Positions 40,052-51,889 of a DNA stretch of 64,000 nucleotides are shown piece by piece. A program made the position numbers and the translations under genes. Below the pieces are notes generated by a model. It had not been told where the DNA came from. It made no database searches and saw nothing but the letters and a program-made list of their open reading frames with translations. Within the stretch, counting starts at the first letter, position 1, and each line of letters begins with the position of its first letter. Source of the stretch: Notospermus geniculatus (Eukaryota; Nemertea; Pilidiophora; Heteronemertea; Lineidae); assembly GCA_002633025.1 (NCBI GenBank), contig NMRB01002046.1, positions 66,709 through 130,708 on the forward strand, in the 5' to 3' direction.

Positions 40052-41333
40052 ATATATCATCATGTGATATAATTAACAACCATGTCGGCTACTGTATGAC
40101 CTTTCTTTTTTTGAATGCCTCTGACAGTGCAAAATCCCATTGAAGAAACCCAAGCAATGGCAAAATCTTCAAAAAAAATGGCGGCCGCTGATTTCGCAAA
40201 CTGTGTCATGTTGTTAATGTTACCACCCTGAGCCTGGACGGTCGGATGGACGGAGAGATTTAGGCCTACCATGTACCGGCGACAGCTCCATGCACTGGCA
40301 CCACTGCGCTGCATCCATGCACCAGTGCATGACTGCCACTGCACTCCACTCCATGATGCACTGCATCTCTCAGCTGTGTCTCTTATCTCTCTGCTGCTCT
40401 GTGCTGCTGCTGTGTGCATGCATGCATGGTGTGTGTTGTGCATGATCGTGTGTGTGGGCCAACCCCAAACCAACAAGGCAGACTGAATTGAAGCATCTAT
40501 TCTATTTATGACAAATAAGAGAGTGGGCAAGCTTAGAAATGCAAACTAACCTGCGTCCAATTAACTTAATTATGATCTCTTGTCATTCAATAGCTGACGT
40601 GGTCTTTATCACTCGTCAACGAGCCGATTATCATGATTATTGATCATTTTCATATGTCAGAAATTTTCTCAAACGTCAGCCATTTTTGTCTATAGCCTGC
40701 GCCGGTAATCAACAGACCGTCTATTGCAGATCTAAAGATGAGTTAAACAGTATCTTTGATAATGTTTGACCCTCTATAGTTCAAAGTACATCATGTTGTT
40801 AAATTTTATATCATACTAGAGGGTATCAGGGGTCGATATTGCCTATATGATAAAATAGAAATTTAGATGTGACAATATATTGTCTGCAGATAACAGTTGG
40901 TCTCATCGGCACTGTGGCGACACAGCTGAGTACGAAACGAACCAGGAAGCCAGCGAAAGTAAACAATAAACAAACACTACAAAAGGTCTTAAAATTCCAG
41001 CTGGAAGTGAGTGACATGTTGATTGATTTGTATCAATGACTAAAATATATCTCTGAGATTACGTCAAAATAGTACTCACTATTCATACTTTGTGTTTCAG
41101 TAGGTTTTAAACAGTTTTAAAAAGGGAAGCCCATCATCACTGTCCCCATCACCTATCAACATGACCAACATCATGACATCCATGTCAATCACATGATCAT
41201 GATGATGATAGGGCCTACCTAGGCTGCAGGTTGGCCTACATAATCTAATTATAGGCCTAGGCCTGAGGCAATAAACCTACATGGTTTTATATGAAAGGTT
41301 TCTTGTTTTTCAGATTCATCTGTTTTGTGGATA
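40052..41333. promoter_or_regulatory. Divergent upstream region of TECPR2 and DHRS7
   Basis: An acceptor just before the TECPR2 ATG (copy B) and one at about 41313 before the DHRS7 ATG imply 5' UTR introns for both genes, so both promoters should lie in here. An AAAATGGCGGC motif (40175-40185) matches the YY1 consensus. 40290-40440 is rich in TGCA and GCATG steps. Coding frames on either strand are unconvincing. Confidence 0.45.
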
Positions 41334-44116
41334 ATGGATATCCTAGTGATGATTGTTGCTGCTGTTGTTCTGCTTCTTCTTCTTCTTGGCTTCCTGCTGT
41401 CTGATGCTGATCCAATCCTTTTGCTATTTGCAAAGTTCGGAAAGTCTCCAAGTAAGTTGCATGTTTCCACTAGCAAATTAAGGCAAGTTAGGTGAAGGCG
41501 AATTGAGATAAGGCGAAATGGACAGACACCGCAGTCAGTAGGCCTAATTAGCTGTGATACTTTTCATGGATGGAGAAGGCAATCTTGTGAGTTAGCTTCA
41601 GTGAATAATCATGGTTATGGTACCGGTGTAACATCGATCAGTGTTCCCTGTATTTCAGTGTGTTTTTCTTATTGTTTCCCTCCTGACGGATTAAGTGGCA
41701 ACTAACCCAACAATAACCATTCTAGGCCGCATCTATTGTTGAGGAACACTGAGCTATAGAAATGCTCACAGATGTTACACCGGTAATTATTCCTTCATTA
41801 ACTGTCCTTTACACTACAGCTTGCCTTGCAAATAAGGTTATATGGATCACAGGGGCATCCAGTGGTATTGGTGAATATCTGGCATATGAATTGGCAAAGA
41901 ATGGGTGTAAACTTATCCTCTCTGCCACGAGAACTGCTGAGTTGGAGAGGGTCAAACAAGCATGCTTGGGTGAGTTTCTTATCAACGAATGTGTAGAGTC
42001 TCATTTCAGGTGATTTCACAATTGCAACTTTTGAGGGATTTCTCTATCATAAGGTTGTTCCTTCATCAGGATCTTTGAATAACAGTGCATTGCACATTTG
42101 AAACTAAAAAAAGTGACTTGGTATCTTTCCAGACAATCATTATGGGTGTGTCTGTATTGTCCCTTTGCAGCCAAATCAAGTCTATCTAAAGATGACATCA
42201 TGGTTCTCCCATTTGATGTCACCAACCTCCATGAACATCAGCAGCATGTGGAAAATGTGTTAAAATACTTCAAAAGGGTAATAATGATTTGCTTAAATCG
42301 GACATAGCTGATTGCAGCACTTTTCAGTTGTTGAGTATTAATAAGGAATGAAACCTTAAAGGTTCAGCTATTAAGATTGATTCCTTGTCATTCTATTTGT
42401 CTCGGATTCTATAAGTTCAAGTACAAATATTGAATAAACCAAACATGATTTATTTCTAATTCATTGACCAAGGAGAAACATTCATTTGCTCTGTGACAGA
42501 CTTTAGTAAGGATTCCTTTTCATTCTTAGATTATCATTATATACACATTTTTAGATTGATATTTTGGTTAATAATGCTGGGCGTTCGCAGCGAGGATGGT
42601 TCAGTGATACCCCTATTTCAATCGACCGTGAATTGTTTGAGGTCAATGTTTTTGCTGTGATCTCGCTGACCAAAGCTGTCCTTCCACACATGTTGGAGCA
42701 GAAACAGGGCCATATTGTTATTATGAGTAGTTTGGCTGGAAAATTAGGTAAGGCACCAAAGCGATATGGGTGATAGTTGAATACTGGTTTGGTGTCCAAT
42801 AACTGCTCTGAGGGTAGTCTCCTCTTTCAAGTACATGTACTACACATTGGCCTTGAAAGAGTCCATGCTGGGTTGAAGAACATACAGTACTACATGTACA
42901 TTGTACGGTACAAGCTTTCAGAGTGCAGTGCAATTCCACTGAAGCTAGGCTTAACATTGAGTGAGACATTCAATATGCATTGAAGCTGGGATTCATTGAC
43001 TATGCAGTTTAGGTCCCCAAGTCCACTGGCTTCATATCACATTTCATTGCTCCAAACACTCAGTGGATTGAATATTCTTTCTAGGGGTGCCATTTTCTGC
43101 TAGCTATTCAGCAACTAAATATGCACTTCAGGTAAGTTAGATTGGATAGTTCATTGAAAACTAGTGCATCAACTACACTAACCACTGTGCTTAGTACCAG
43201 GCTTTGAACTAACTTTAAAAAAATGAGTTCTGTTTGGATAGAACACCCTTTGGAAATTAACAAATGATGACACTGGTACATTGATGATACAAAACCTTGT
43301 TTTGTAATTGCAGGGTCTCTTCAGTGGACTCCAAGCAGAAATGACAGGGAAGAATATTGATGTATCTTTGATTTGTCCAGGGCCAATTAGGTCAGCAGTT
43401 ATGAAGAATGCATTCACTTCCAAGCCAGGAGAGGTAAGCTGGTTTCCGGTGACATAGCTCATCATATTCTGAGTGTCAGCATCTATTTCTTAGTCAAATA
43501 GCTTGCCTGATCAGTATGTTATTACCTGTACCGGGTGCTTGTATCTTCCTTAATTCTTAGCCAACATACTGGAATTGTCTCCCAAAACATATGATTAAAT
43601 GACATATGCTTGCGACTGAAGGCTAAGTCTTATTTCCTCTATATCCTTTCAGAAATATGGCATTGATATTCCCCAAGATGCGGGCCACATGGCTACAGAG
43701 AGATGTGCTTATCTGACAACTGTAGCCATGGCAAATCGCTTGTTTGAAGTTTTCATCACCAGGCAGCCTTTGTTGCTAGCCTGCTTCATGTTCACTCATT
43801 TCCCTACTGTTTCATTGAGGTGAGTACTATCAACTTACATCATGTACAGTCATTTCCCTGTTTTTCAATTGAGGTTAGTTGCACTTTAACTTCCTTCATG
43901 TTGAGTCATTTCCCTGTTTCCAAATTGAGGTTAATTGTTCAGATTTCATGAGGTGAGTACCGGTACTTGATTTTAAAATGGATTATCAGGAAGAGAAAAT
44001 ATGCTTGTCCATTTCATATGGTTGTTTCCTTTCATTTCAGACTTTTGCAAATATTTGGAATGAAGAAATTCATGAAAATGAGAGAGGCAGGAGCAAAAAC
44101 AACAGAGACAGAATAA
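41334..44116 (+). CDS. DHRS7: Dehydrogenase/reductase SDR family member 7
   Basis: Eight phase-matched exons: 41334-41451, 41820-41969, 42171-42277, 42555-42747, 43085-43131, 43314-43433, 43653-43819 and 44041-44116, giving 325 residues (human 339). Residues 3-22 form an N-terminal membrane anchor (VMIVAAVVLLLLLLGFLL). The classical SDR Rossmann fold follows: TGASSGIGE (50-58, cofactor loop), NNAG (131-134), Asn156, Ser184 and the catalytic Tyr197-x-x-x-Lys201 (YSATK), then the CPGPI block. Known DHRS7 is an ER-membrane NADPH-dependent reductase acting on retinoids and steroids; the substrate here is not inferable. All catalytic residues are intact. Like the human protein, it has a hydrophobic C-terminal region. 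Confidence 0.96.
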
Positions 44117-44364
44117 AAATTTACGGCACACCAGGGTTGTTCTCCCTAGAAACCTCACTCTATTCAATCCTTCTGGATTCAAATTGAGAGTTTTGGTTGC
44201 TAGAATCCAACACTGTAAAAGCTTTAAAATTGTGTGATATGGACAATCGTTTTTGATCCTTTGTCAATTATCCACTCTGAATACCATCATGAATTTGCAT
44301 GAGGTCAGAAAATTCAGATGAGTCCCAAGATCAAAATGCACATACCGGTGATCATAAAGTGCAA

Positions 44365-44370
44365 AATAAA
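44365..44370 (+). terminator. Poly(A) signal AATAAA, DHRS7
   Basis: AATAAA lies 249 nt after the DHRS7 stop. A second hexamer at 44757-44762 could be an alternative distal site. Confidence 0.55.
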
Positions 44371-46851
44371 TTCTAATGGTAATAACCATACTGTAAGTAT
44401 TTAGCCATCTACCTGCCAGCAATTCTTTATATTTCCTCTGAAGGGCATTTAGGGCCTTATGCAGGGGTCGGACTTTAGCCTAAAGTATAAAGTTAGACTT
44501 TCTCTTTGCTTGAAGTATTGAGAAAAGTCAAGACTTTAATGAAAGTGTGCCTGAAGTCCGACCCGTGCATACGGCCCTAGTAACTGTGTAGCTATCTGCA
44601 ATGGAATCTGTGTTGCGGGTATCACCAGAATGGTGTGGAGAACATGCCACCTGGTGCCTGATTTTTGCTTTTGTATTTTTACCGTTTATTTGTGTACTGG
44701 TATACAACATGTACGGTAGATGGCTACCAATTAAGAAACTGAAGAATGATAGCCTGAATAAATTACAGAAATAGCGAATGAGAACCTGAAGTTATTTCTT
44801 TACTGCAAATCAAAATTCTGGCTCCTCGCCATTGCCTCACTGAGGTCTGTTCACTCAATCTCAACCCGATGGAGGATTCTTCAGTTGTCATGCACACCTT
44901 GGTCTTGTGGTTGCAGCAATGGCCATTGATATCCTACTATTCACAGGATCTGGATATAGTAAACAGACTTGAGTGCTTTTTGGTCCATTCTTTACAAGGT
45001 GATCCAGCAGTGTCCTAAATGGATTTCCCAGGCATCATATTCTTTCTTGCAATACCGACAGTCATTGCAGCTGTAAACTGAAGCCTGTTGGAACCATGTG
45101 GCAAGGGTGGGAACTAACCTGCTGTAGAAGTGAGCCAAGGCTGCAATTACATAGAGCAACTAGACATGGTATGCAGGTTAAAGGCTTTGCAACCATGAAG
45201 AAAGCCTACAATTACAAATGGCTACGAAGTATGTGGACGTGTATTATTTGTTGATGCCGAAGTTATTGCCATTGTACCACATATTTTAACTGCGCGCAAG
45301 CACTAAAGAACCCTGACCAACCNAGTATTTCTATATTATATTACATTATAATTGTCCATGTGACAAATATCCCATCGATTTTATACCAGTGATATATGAA
45401 GCAAGCCAGCAGTTTAAAGGAAACTTTTGGAGCATCTTTTTGAGTGTTGTACAATAGTTTGGCACTCTAGCACCAGATGGCACACTCCCTACATGGCAGG
45501 GTATGGTCACAAGAGTGACATAAATAGTGGTTTTGATTGCTCATGTGGCACTCTCCTGAGTATGGCCAAAGCGTTTTTGTTAGCCCTGACATCGCAACTC
45601 GTGCCTGGCCCCCCAAAAAATGGCAGCAAAGCTAATGCTGCCCATTGAGAAGAAGGAAAAGGCTTCAGCACCATGACACTTTACTTGAGCCAGGAGCGAC
45701 ACCATTCGTTAACACGACAAATTTGAACACAGGGAATGAGGAGGGCAAGAAAACAGTGGTGCCATCTAGTATTGGAGTGAGAAACCAACATGTAACACTC
45801 AGTGAGGTGCTCCACGAATCCCTTTCATTATCATAATCTTATACACAACCGGTATCATTATCACCACAACTATCTGATACGCCACTTCTTGTAGCCAGAC
45901 AATCGGACAAAGATAGTCTCAACTGGATGAAACTTGGCCTACTGAGCGAAGGAGCCAATGGAAAAGCATTTTCGGAGAGTATAGAACATGTAGCAATCCG
46001 TCTCAGACCAAACTGATACTCAGTGACTTATGTGCAGTATTGTCGATTTTCACAAGACCTAGCACTCAGAATTATTGTAAAAGAAAGTGTGCAGCAACGC
46101 TGGAGCGATCTGTACATATGGGTATCACATTGATGGCAAACTTTGCCATTTACAACAATTTCAGATGAAAGGGATCAAACAGCTCATTCACAGGCAATAA
46201 AGGCAGGCACTGCAAAATCACATCATATGTACATTAACCCATATTTCTACAGTTAACCCCTTCAAAATCGCAACAGTCAAAATCCATAATGTACTTAATT
46301 GCCCAGACCCACAACCATGCCACTTGTAACACCAACTTGACACTGAAGCCCACTCAAATGACCCTACATCAATGTGATATCCATTTTCAAAGGTGATACC
46401 CAGTGCATTCCACAAGGTCGCACTACAAACTTGGAAATCGGCCAATGTATTGAGTCATCCATTGAACTGTGGTTAATAATATTTTGAATGTGATTATAAT
46501 ATCCAGGATATTCAACCCTGCAAGGCCACAATACCAATATTCTACAACAGAACCTCCCTTTAATGGACACCTCCTCCCTTTAATGGACACCTCTGCCAGG
46601 AAGACACCTCTCTGTTGTACAGCATTGGGAAATTCCAAAGTTGTCCTCAATAGAGAGGCTCCATTGAATTTGTGGCATCAAATCTAAAACACTGTTTCCA
46701 GTTTGGCCAATTTTTTCCGTCTTGCCCATCACCAGGATAAATGACTTGAGCAAACCTTTCTTGAGCCGCCAAGTCCATAACACAGAATAAAGACAAATTC
46801 ACAATAAACGTGGTTTAGTGTGATTTACTGTGCGGTTTTCACAGACCGAGG
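44371..46851. other. Intergenic, no gene seen
   Basis: It contains an imperfect hairpin at about 44446-44580 (AGGGCCTTATGCA..GGTCGGACTT against AAGTCCGACCCGTGCATACGG), a lone N at 45323 (probable contig join) and a degenerate relative of the 691-841 MITE at 46549-46663 (CCTCCCTTTAATGGACACCT, duplicated in tandem). Open frames up to 75 codons have no domain signature. Confidence 0.45.
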
Positions 46852-46957
46852 CATCCTCCCATAGCAAGGCTTTGGTCTCATTCCTCTTTATACGCCTGTA
46901 CACAGTCTGTGTGAATGGATAAGAGGAGCGAGGTAAAACCCCTGCTGTGGGAGCATA
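46852..46957. mobile_element. MITE family M1, copy 1 (CATCCTCCCATAGC ends)
   Basis: About 106 bp with inverted ends (CATCCTCCCATAGCA against TGCTGTGGGAGCATA) and a conserved core CCTCTTTAT..ATAAGAGGAG. Related copies lie at 61259-61355 and 63653-63757. Confidence 0.7.
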
Positions 46958-49377
46958 TGAGTCCAAGGGTGCTTACAGCACATCTCTGACCTATTATGAG
47001 GAAGATCAAATGCAATGTGTGTGGAAGCCGAACAGTAAACTTCTAACCAGATTTGCTGTGAATGCACCTGAGGCAGTCATTCTGCCTTTAATAGCTCAAC
47101 TATGTACAACCGTTGGACACATTCGGGCATTTCAATAACATAACATGGTATAGAACATCAGGAAACACACTTGATCCCCTCAACTTCAGCCCTACGAGAA
47201 TTTCTAACATCTGTCACCAAGTGAGAACAGAATCCCAAACTCTCCAGACAGGGGATTACAAAAGAACTAAGGAGATCATATTATCAGTTTTTACTCTTGG
47301 ATGAATTGGCAATAGGTATCTGTTTGGAGAAACCTTCAACAGGTCTCGAAGGTAAATTAAGGTATTTTCCATTGTTACCAATCGTAGTCCGTTCATCAAG
47401 CAGTGTTGTGATATCATGGACGCTCGGGGAAAGGGTGAGTCCTTGGGAACGAGTGGGTAAAATGGCCCCTGTACTCTTCAATTCCACACCGAGACCACTT
47501 CAGAACCTTCTGCTTCAACTCGCGCACTTGACAACTGGAATATTCCAGACGATCTGTGCATTTCCGATACTGGAACGAGGCTCCATTATTCCGCCCTCTT
47601 GACTTGACATCTTAATGGTATTGCATCACTCTCGATGCAGTGACATTGAAGCCAGCGATGTGATTAATTTTTTCCAATGAGAAGCCATATATTACGAACT
47701 GCACAACTTGCAATAATAACACGTTGCATTGCAATAGACCGATCTCAGTCCTCTATCTTACTGTCCTCTACTTGACGTGAGGCTGGAATGTACACCTTGA
47801 ATGTGAAGTCACTTCTTGGGAATGAGCCCTGCAACGAGAGAAATTTGAAACATTCAGAATGAGTTATTTAGGAACTGGAATCATGCTTTGTGTGATCGAT
47901 TGATCCTTTAACCTGGAAAAACTTTGTGTACTACCAAGATGGCCGCCAAGGTGGCCATTTTGGACTCTGTTCTGGCCTATACCTTTGCTGAACAGAGCCA
48001 AGGTACCTCCTTGAAAGATGATTTAAGGGACAAAACCAAAACCAGGTGCACTGAATCTGAAGTGGGAACTAGTTAGAACCTGATTCTGTGTACAGTTCCT
48101 AGTTGCCATCATTTTGTTTTGGAGCAGACAGCTCTCAATGTAGAGATTTTACTGGCCATTCTGGTTTTCTCCTGCATTACATTAAAATACCCAATATTGT
48201 CTGAAAAGTCACTGATTCAGCACCTGCCACTTGGCTCTTGATGAAATACACCTGTTTTTCAAACAAAATGAAATGGCGAGATGGTCCCTGTGTGGATATT
48301 GTATTCTGAAGTGGCACGGCGGACTCACTGATCAATAAGTCCGCTGTACCTGGTGAACTACAGTCAGCATATCCCATACACCACTCAAATCACATTCACA
48401 GGGTTTAGCACAAATTATTTTATGTGACAGTTTCCCATTGACTTCATCACAAATTTCCCGACTGGGTAACAGCTTTCAATGATAACACTACCACAGACAA
48501 TGAAATGTTTGCTTGGTTCAATAGTTGTGGTAAATGGCAGTTACTACCACTGTGTTTGAGGTGCAAGCAGCTAACATACCAAATATCATCAAACAACTTG
48601 ATAATATAAAGGCGTGGCATATGCCCAAACAAATACATGTCGTCTCTAAATTCTGTTGACAGCCACTGTTTCTAATGCTACGAACATGATGTTAATACTG
48701 ACATTGACACAGATCCAATCTGCTCATTTCCATGATACTCTTTCACAATGTCACGCCTGTCACGACCGCAACCTCACGACCAGAAATCCTCAATTAAATA
48801 ACTCATTAATTTTGCTAAATAAGTCTCGAGGTCAAATAGATAAAAACAAAATTACCACCATTTCCACCTATGAATATTGGATAATTAAACATAATGGGAA
48901 AATGATCATAAAGACTACCGGTATTCAAAATCATGTTTCCTATGCTATTTCAACAGTAGCTATGACATTATGTATTTTCACCATGATATATGATGAGGAC
49001 CTAGTTCTCTCCCAGGCACCCAGACGAACAGGTCAGAGCCAACCCCAGATCTTAAGTGCTTCATTCAATATATGACAAACTTATATCCCACCCAGCCTAT
49101 TGATTGCGATCTGACCAAGACAATACTGTCTCCAAGGGGCCTCAGGCTTCACTATTGATACATCTTTATCGGTATCACCAACGAAGATTGAGTGGAGATG
49201 TAATCAAGAGTGCCGAATTCTCTAACATCCCAAAGATGTCACGTTACAATAACATCCTATCAAGGGCACACAACATCAGTCGACAGCATCAACTGGTTTA
49301 GTCATGCAACGAATGATTCCATCCCGAGACCTTGAAGATGTCAAGTTGATTTCCAAACATCTGATATTGAGATCTGA
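46958..49377. other. Intergenic, no gene seen
   Basis: Features are limited. A YY1-like inverted pair (CCAAGATGGCCGCC then GGTGGCCATTTTGG) lies at about 47936-47967. At 48140-48200 there is a segment like the tail of the SINE at 49378-49585 (CTGGTTTTCTCCTGC, then ACATTAAA). Open frames of 60-139 codons lack domains and splice context. Confidence 0.4.
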
Positions 49378-49585
49378 GTGATGCAGCGGAAACTGGGCTG
49401 TCAGACTGGGAAAGTGGAAACATCAATGCCTGTCAGCCTGAGGTTCCGGGTTCAATTCCCAGTTGGATCCACTCTTCATGTGATAGAGAGGGTGACTCTC
49501 TTTGACACTCTTTGACAGTGCAGGTTTTCTCCGGGGCAATCTGGTTTCCTCCTGCTGTACATTAAATTCACCCAATTTTATCAAT
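49378..49585 (+). mobile_element. tRNA-derived SINE
   Basis: A B-box GGTTCAATTCC follows a tRNA-like 5' half (ACTGGGCTGTCAGACTGGG). The body ends in CTGGTTTCCTCCTGC and ACATTAAATTCACCC. The tail recurs at about 48140-48200, which supports an interspersed family. A- and B-box spacing is tRNA-like, but no intact cloverleaf is seen. Confidence 0.6.
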
Positions 49586-50429
49586 CTATAGAGCTAATAA
49601 TGTCATATATGGCCCTTAGCTTTCGATTCAATTTGTTCACCATGATGACATTTCCTTGGATAATATCGGGCATCAAGAAGAAGCGAAGAAGATGTAGTTT
49701 CATTTCAACAGCTAGGCGGGCAGCTAGGCCAGTGACGAGAAGTTTACTGAAGCTAATTTGTCAAGTCACTGATCATGAAATCAATCTACCCGAAACCTTG
49801 ACCACTGAGCTGAAAAGTCGTGTCATCCATCTTAGCCTGGCAGAGCAGACGTCAATGGCGGTTGCGGATCAATAGTCAGCCGGCGGTATTCATCGCCCAT
49901 CGAATGAGAAGCGGCGGCTATCAATGCAAGGTAATACAACGGAGCTGATTGTAAATAAATGGAAGGTGTTGTTGTATCATCAAATTAAACTCAAGGTCGC
50001 AGGTACCGAGTTGCCGGCCTTGGAATCAAATGATCAAGATTAGCTATGATCACAGTGGAGGTAGGCCATGTAGGTATCATCATCCGACCTTGGAATGCTG
50101 TTTATACATATATGACCTTGGACATTTATAGGGTTGTATAAGTAGTCATTCAATGACGGGCAGCTAGAGGGTATTGATATACGCATTGAAATTGTCACGT
50201 GGGTCTAAGCTGACGGCTGTATTATGGGATGTGCTCTGGTGAGCTCTTTGAGAGATGAGATATCCGAAGGCCATTTTTAAGAAGTGTCAATATTTCAACA
50301 GGAGCGTCTGTCACAGCCTCGCATTCATGTTTGTATTGGTTGTTTACATGTGAATATACAATGGTCAGTGGTGGAAACCGAAGTGCGGCATCAATGCCAG
50401 TATGGCCAGGGTCCATCAGGCTGCACAGT
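49586..50429. other. Intergenic, no gene seen
   Basis: An open frame at 49600-49875 (91 codons) starts with ATG, but it has no recognisable domain and no neighbour exon. Otherwise the sequence is unremarkable and single-copy in appearance. Confidence 0.4.
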
Positions 50430-51000
50430 AACTTATCCTGGTTTCTGTGCCAGGTTTCACCAGACCAGGAAGTAACGTATCCTGGTTTCTATGCCAGGTT
50501 TTATCAGACCAGGAAGTTACTTATGCCAGGGTCCATCAGACTGGACAGTAACTTATCCTGGCTTCTGTGCCAGGGTCCATCAGATCAGGTAGTACCTTAT
50601 CCTGGTTTCTATGCCAGGGTCCATCAGACTGGGTGGTAACTTGGCCTGGTTTCGATGCCAGAGTCCATTAGACCAGGCAGTGACTTATCCTGGTTTCTAT
50701 GCCAGGGTCCATCAGACTGGGCAGTGACTTATCCTGGTTTCTATGCCAGAGTCCATCAGACTGGGCAGTGACTTATCCTGGTTTCTATGCCAGGGTCCAT
50801 CAGACTGGGCAGTGACTTATCCTGGTTTCTATGCCAGGGTCCATCAGACTGGATGGTAACTTATTCTAGTTTATGCCAGAGTCCATTAGACTAGGCAGTG
50901 ACTTATCCTGGTTTCGATGCCAGAGTCCATCAGACTGGGCAGTGACTTATCCTGGTTTCTATGCCAGGGTCCAGCCACCAGACCAGGCAGAAATTCATCC
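50430..51000. repeat. 44-bp minisatellite
   Basis: About 13 imperfect tandem units with the cores ACTTATCCTGGTTTCTATGC and CAGGGTCCATCAGACTGGGC, period about 44 bp. The units are imperfect and some are shortened. The right end runs into a duplicated 0.47-kb block. Confidence 0.9.
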
Positions 51001-51428
51001 TGGTTAGGTGGAGAGGACGGCAAAAAAGATTTTCTGACCTCCCCTTATCAAGAAATCTGAGCCAGTGGTACTGAACTCAGTCTCTGACATGTAAATCCCT
51101 CGACCAATTTTTTCACATCAGAACCTTCATCTCTTATTGATGCTGCACAAGAAGGCATGAAACCCATCACGCTCAATGGACATTGAGATCTAAGGCTCAG
51201 GCCGTTATTTTTCCGTGCAAAGAACAAGACTCAAAGAAACACATGAAAAGAAATCCAACACATCCATAGCAATCTGTTCTATCTTAGTCTATATTTATCA
51301 TCTCATTTCCATTATTTTGTGAAAGCAAGGTGGATGTGTCAACAGTCCAAAGTTGAAAAGACTTTTGGTAGACAAGGATTAGAATGCACCTTATCCATGT
51401 AAACAGTGAATACTCTTCTTTAAAACAA
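50958..51428. repeat. 0.47-kb direct duplicate, left copy
   Basis: It is nearly identical to 51430-51889, with a few small indels (an extra GCCA, an extra A in a poly-A run, an extra GAAC) and point differences. The two copies abut across the lone N at 51429. Confidence 0.9.
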
Positions 51429-51429
51429 N

Positions 51430-51889
51430 TCTATGCCAGGGTCCACCAGACCAGGCAGAAATTCATCCTGGTTAGGTGGAGAGGACGGCAAAAAGATTTT
51501 CTGACCTCCCCTTATCAAGAAATCTGAGCCAGTGGTACTCAGTCTCTGACATGTAAATCCCTCGACCAATTTTTTCACCTCAGAACCTTCATCTCTTATT
51601 GATGCTGCACAAGAAGGCATGAAACCCATCACGCTCAATGGACATTGAGATCTAAGGCTCAGGCCGTTATTTTTCCGTGCAAAGAACAAGACTCAAAGAA
51701 ACACATGAAAAGAAATCCAACACATCCATAGCAATCTGTTCTATCTTAGTCTATATTTATCATCTCATTTCCATTATTTTGTGAAAGCAAGGTGGATGTG
51801 TCAACAGTCCAAAGTTGAAAAGACTTTTGGTAGACAAGGATTAGAATGCACCTTATCCATGTAAACAGTGAATACTCTTCTTTAAAACA
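51430..51889. repeat. 0.46-kb direct duplicate, right copy
   Basis: Repeats 50958-51428, beginning inside a minisatellite unit. The sequence after 51889 is unique. The N between the copies suggests two haplotype or contig ends that failed to merge. Confidence 0.9.

Noticed and set aside
50430-51000. CRISPR-like regular repeats
   Set aside because: Units are directly tandem with no unique spacers, and the host is an animal genome.
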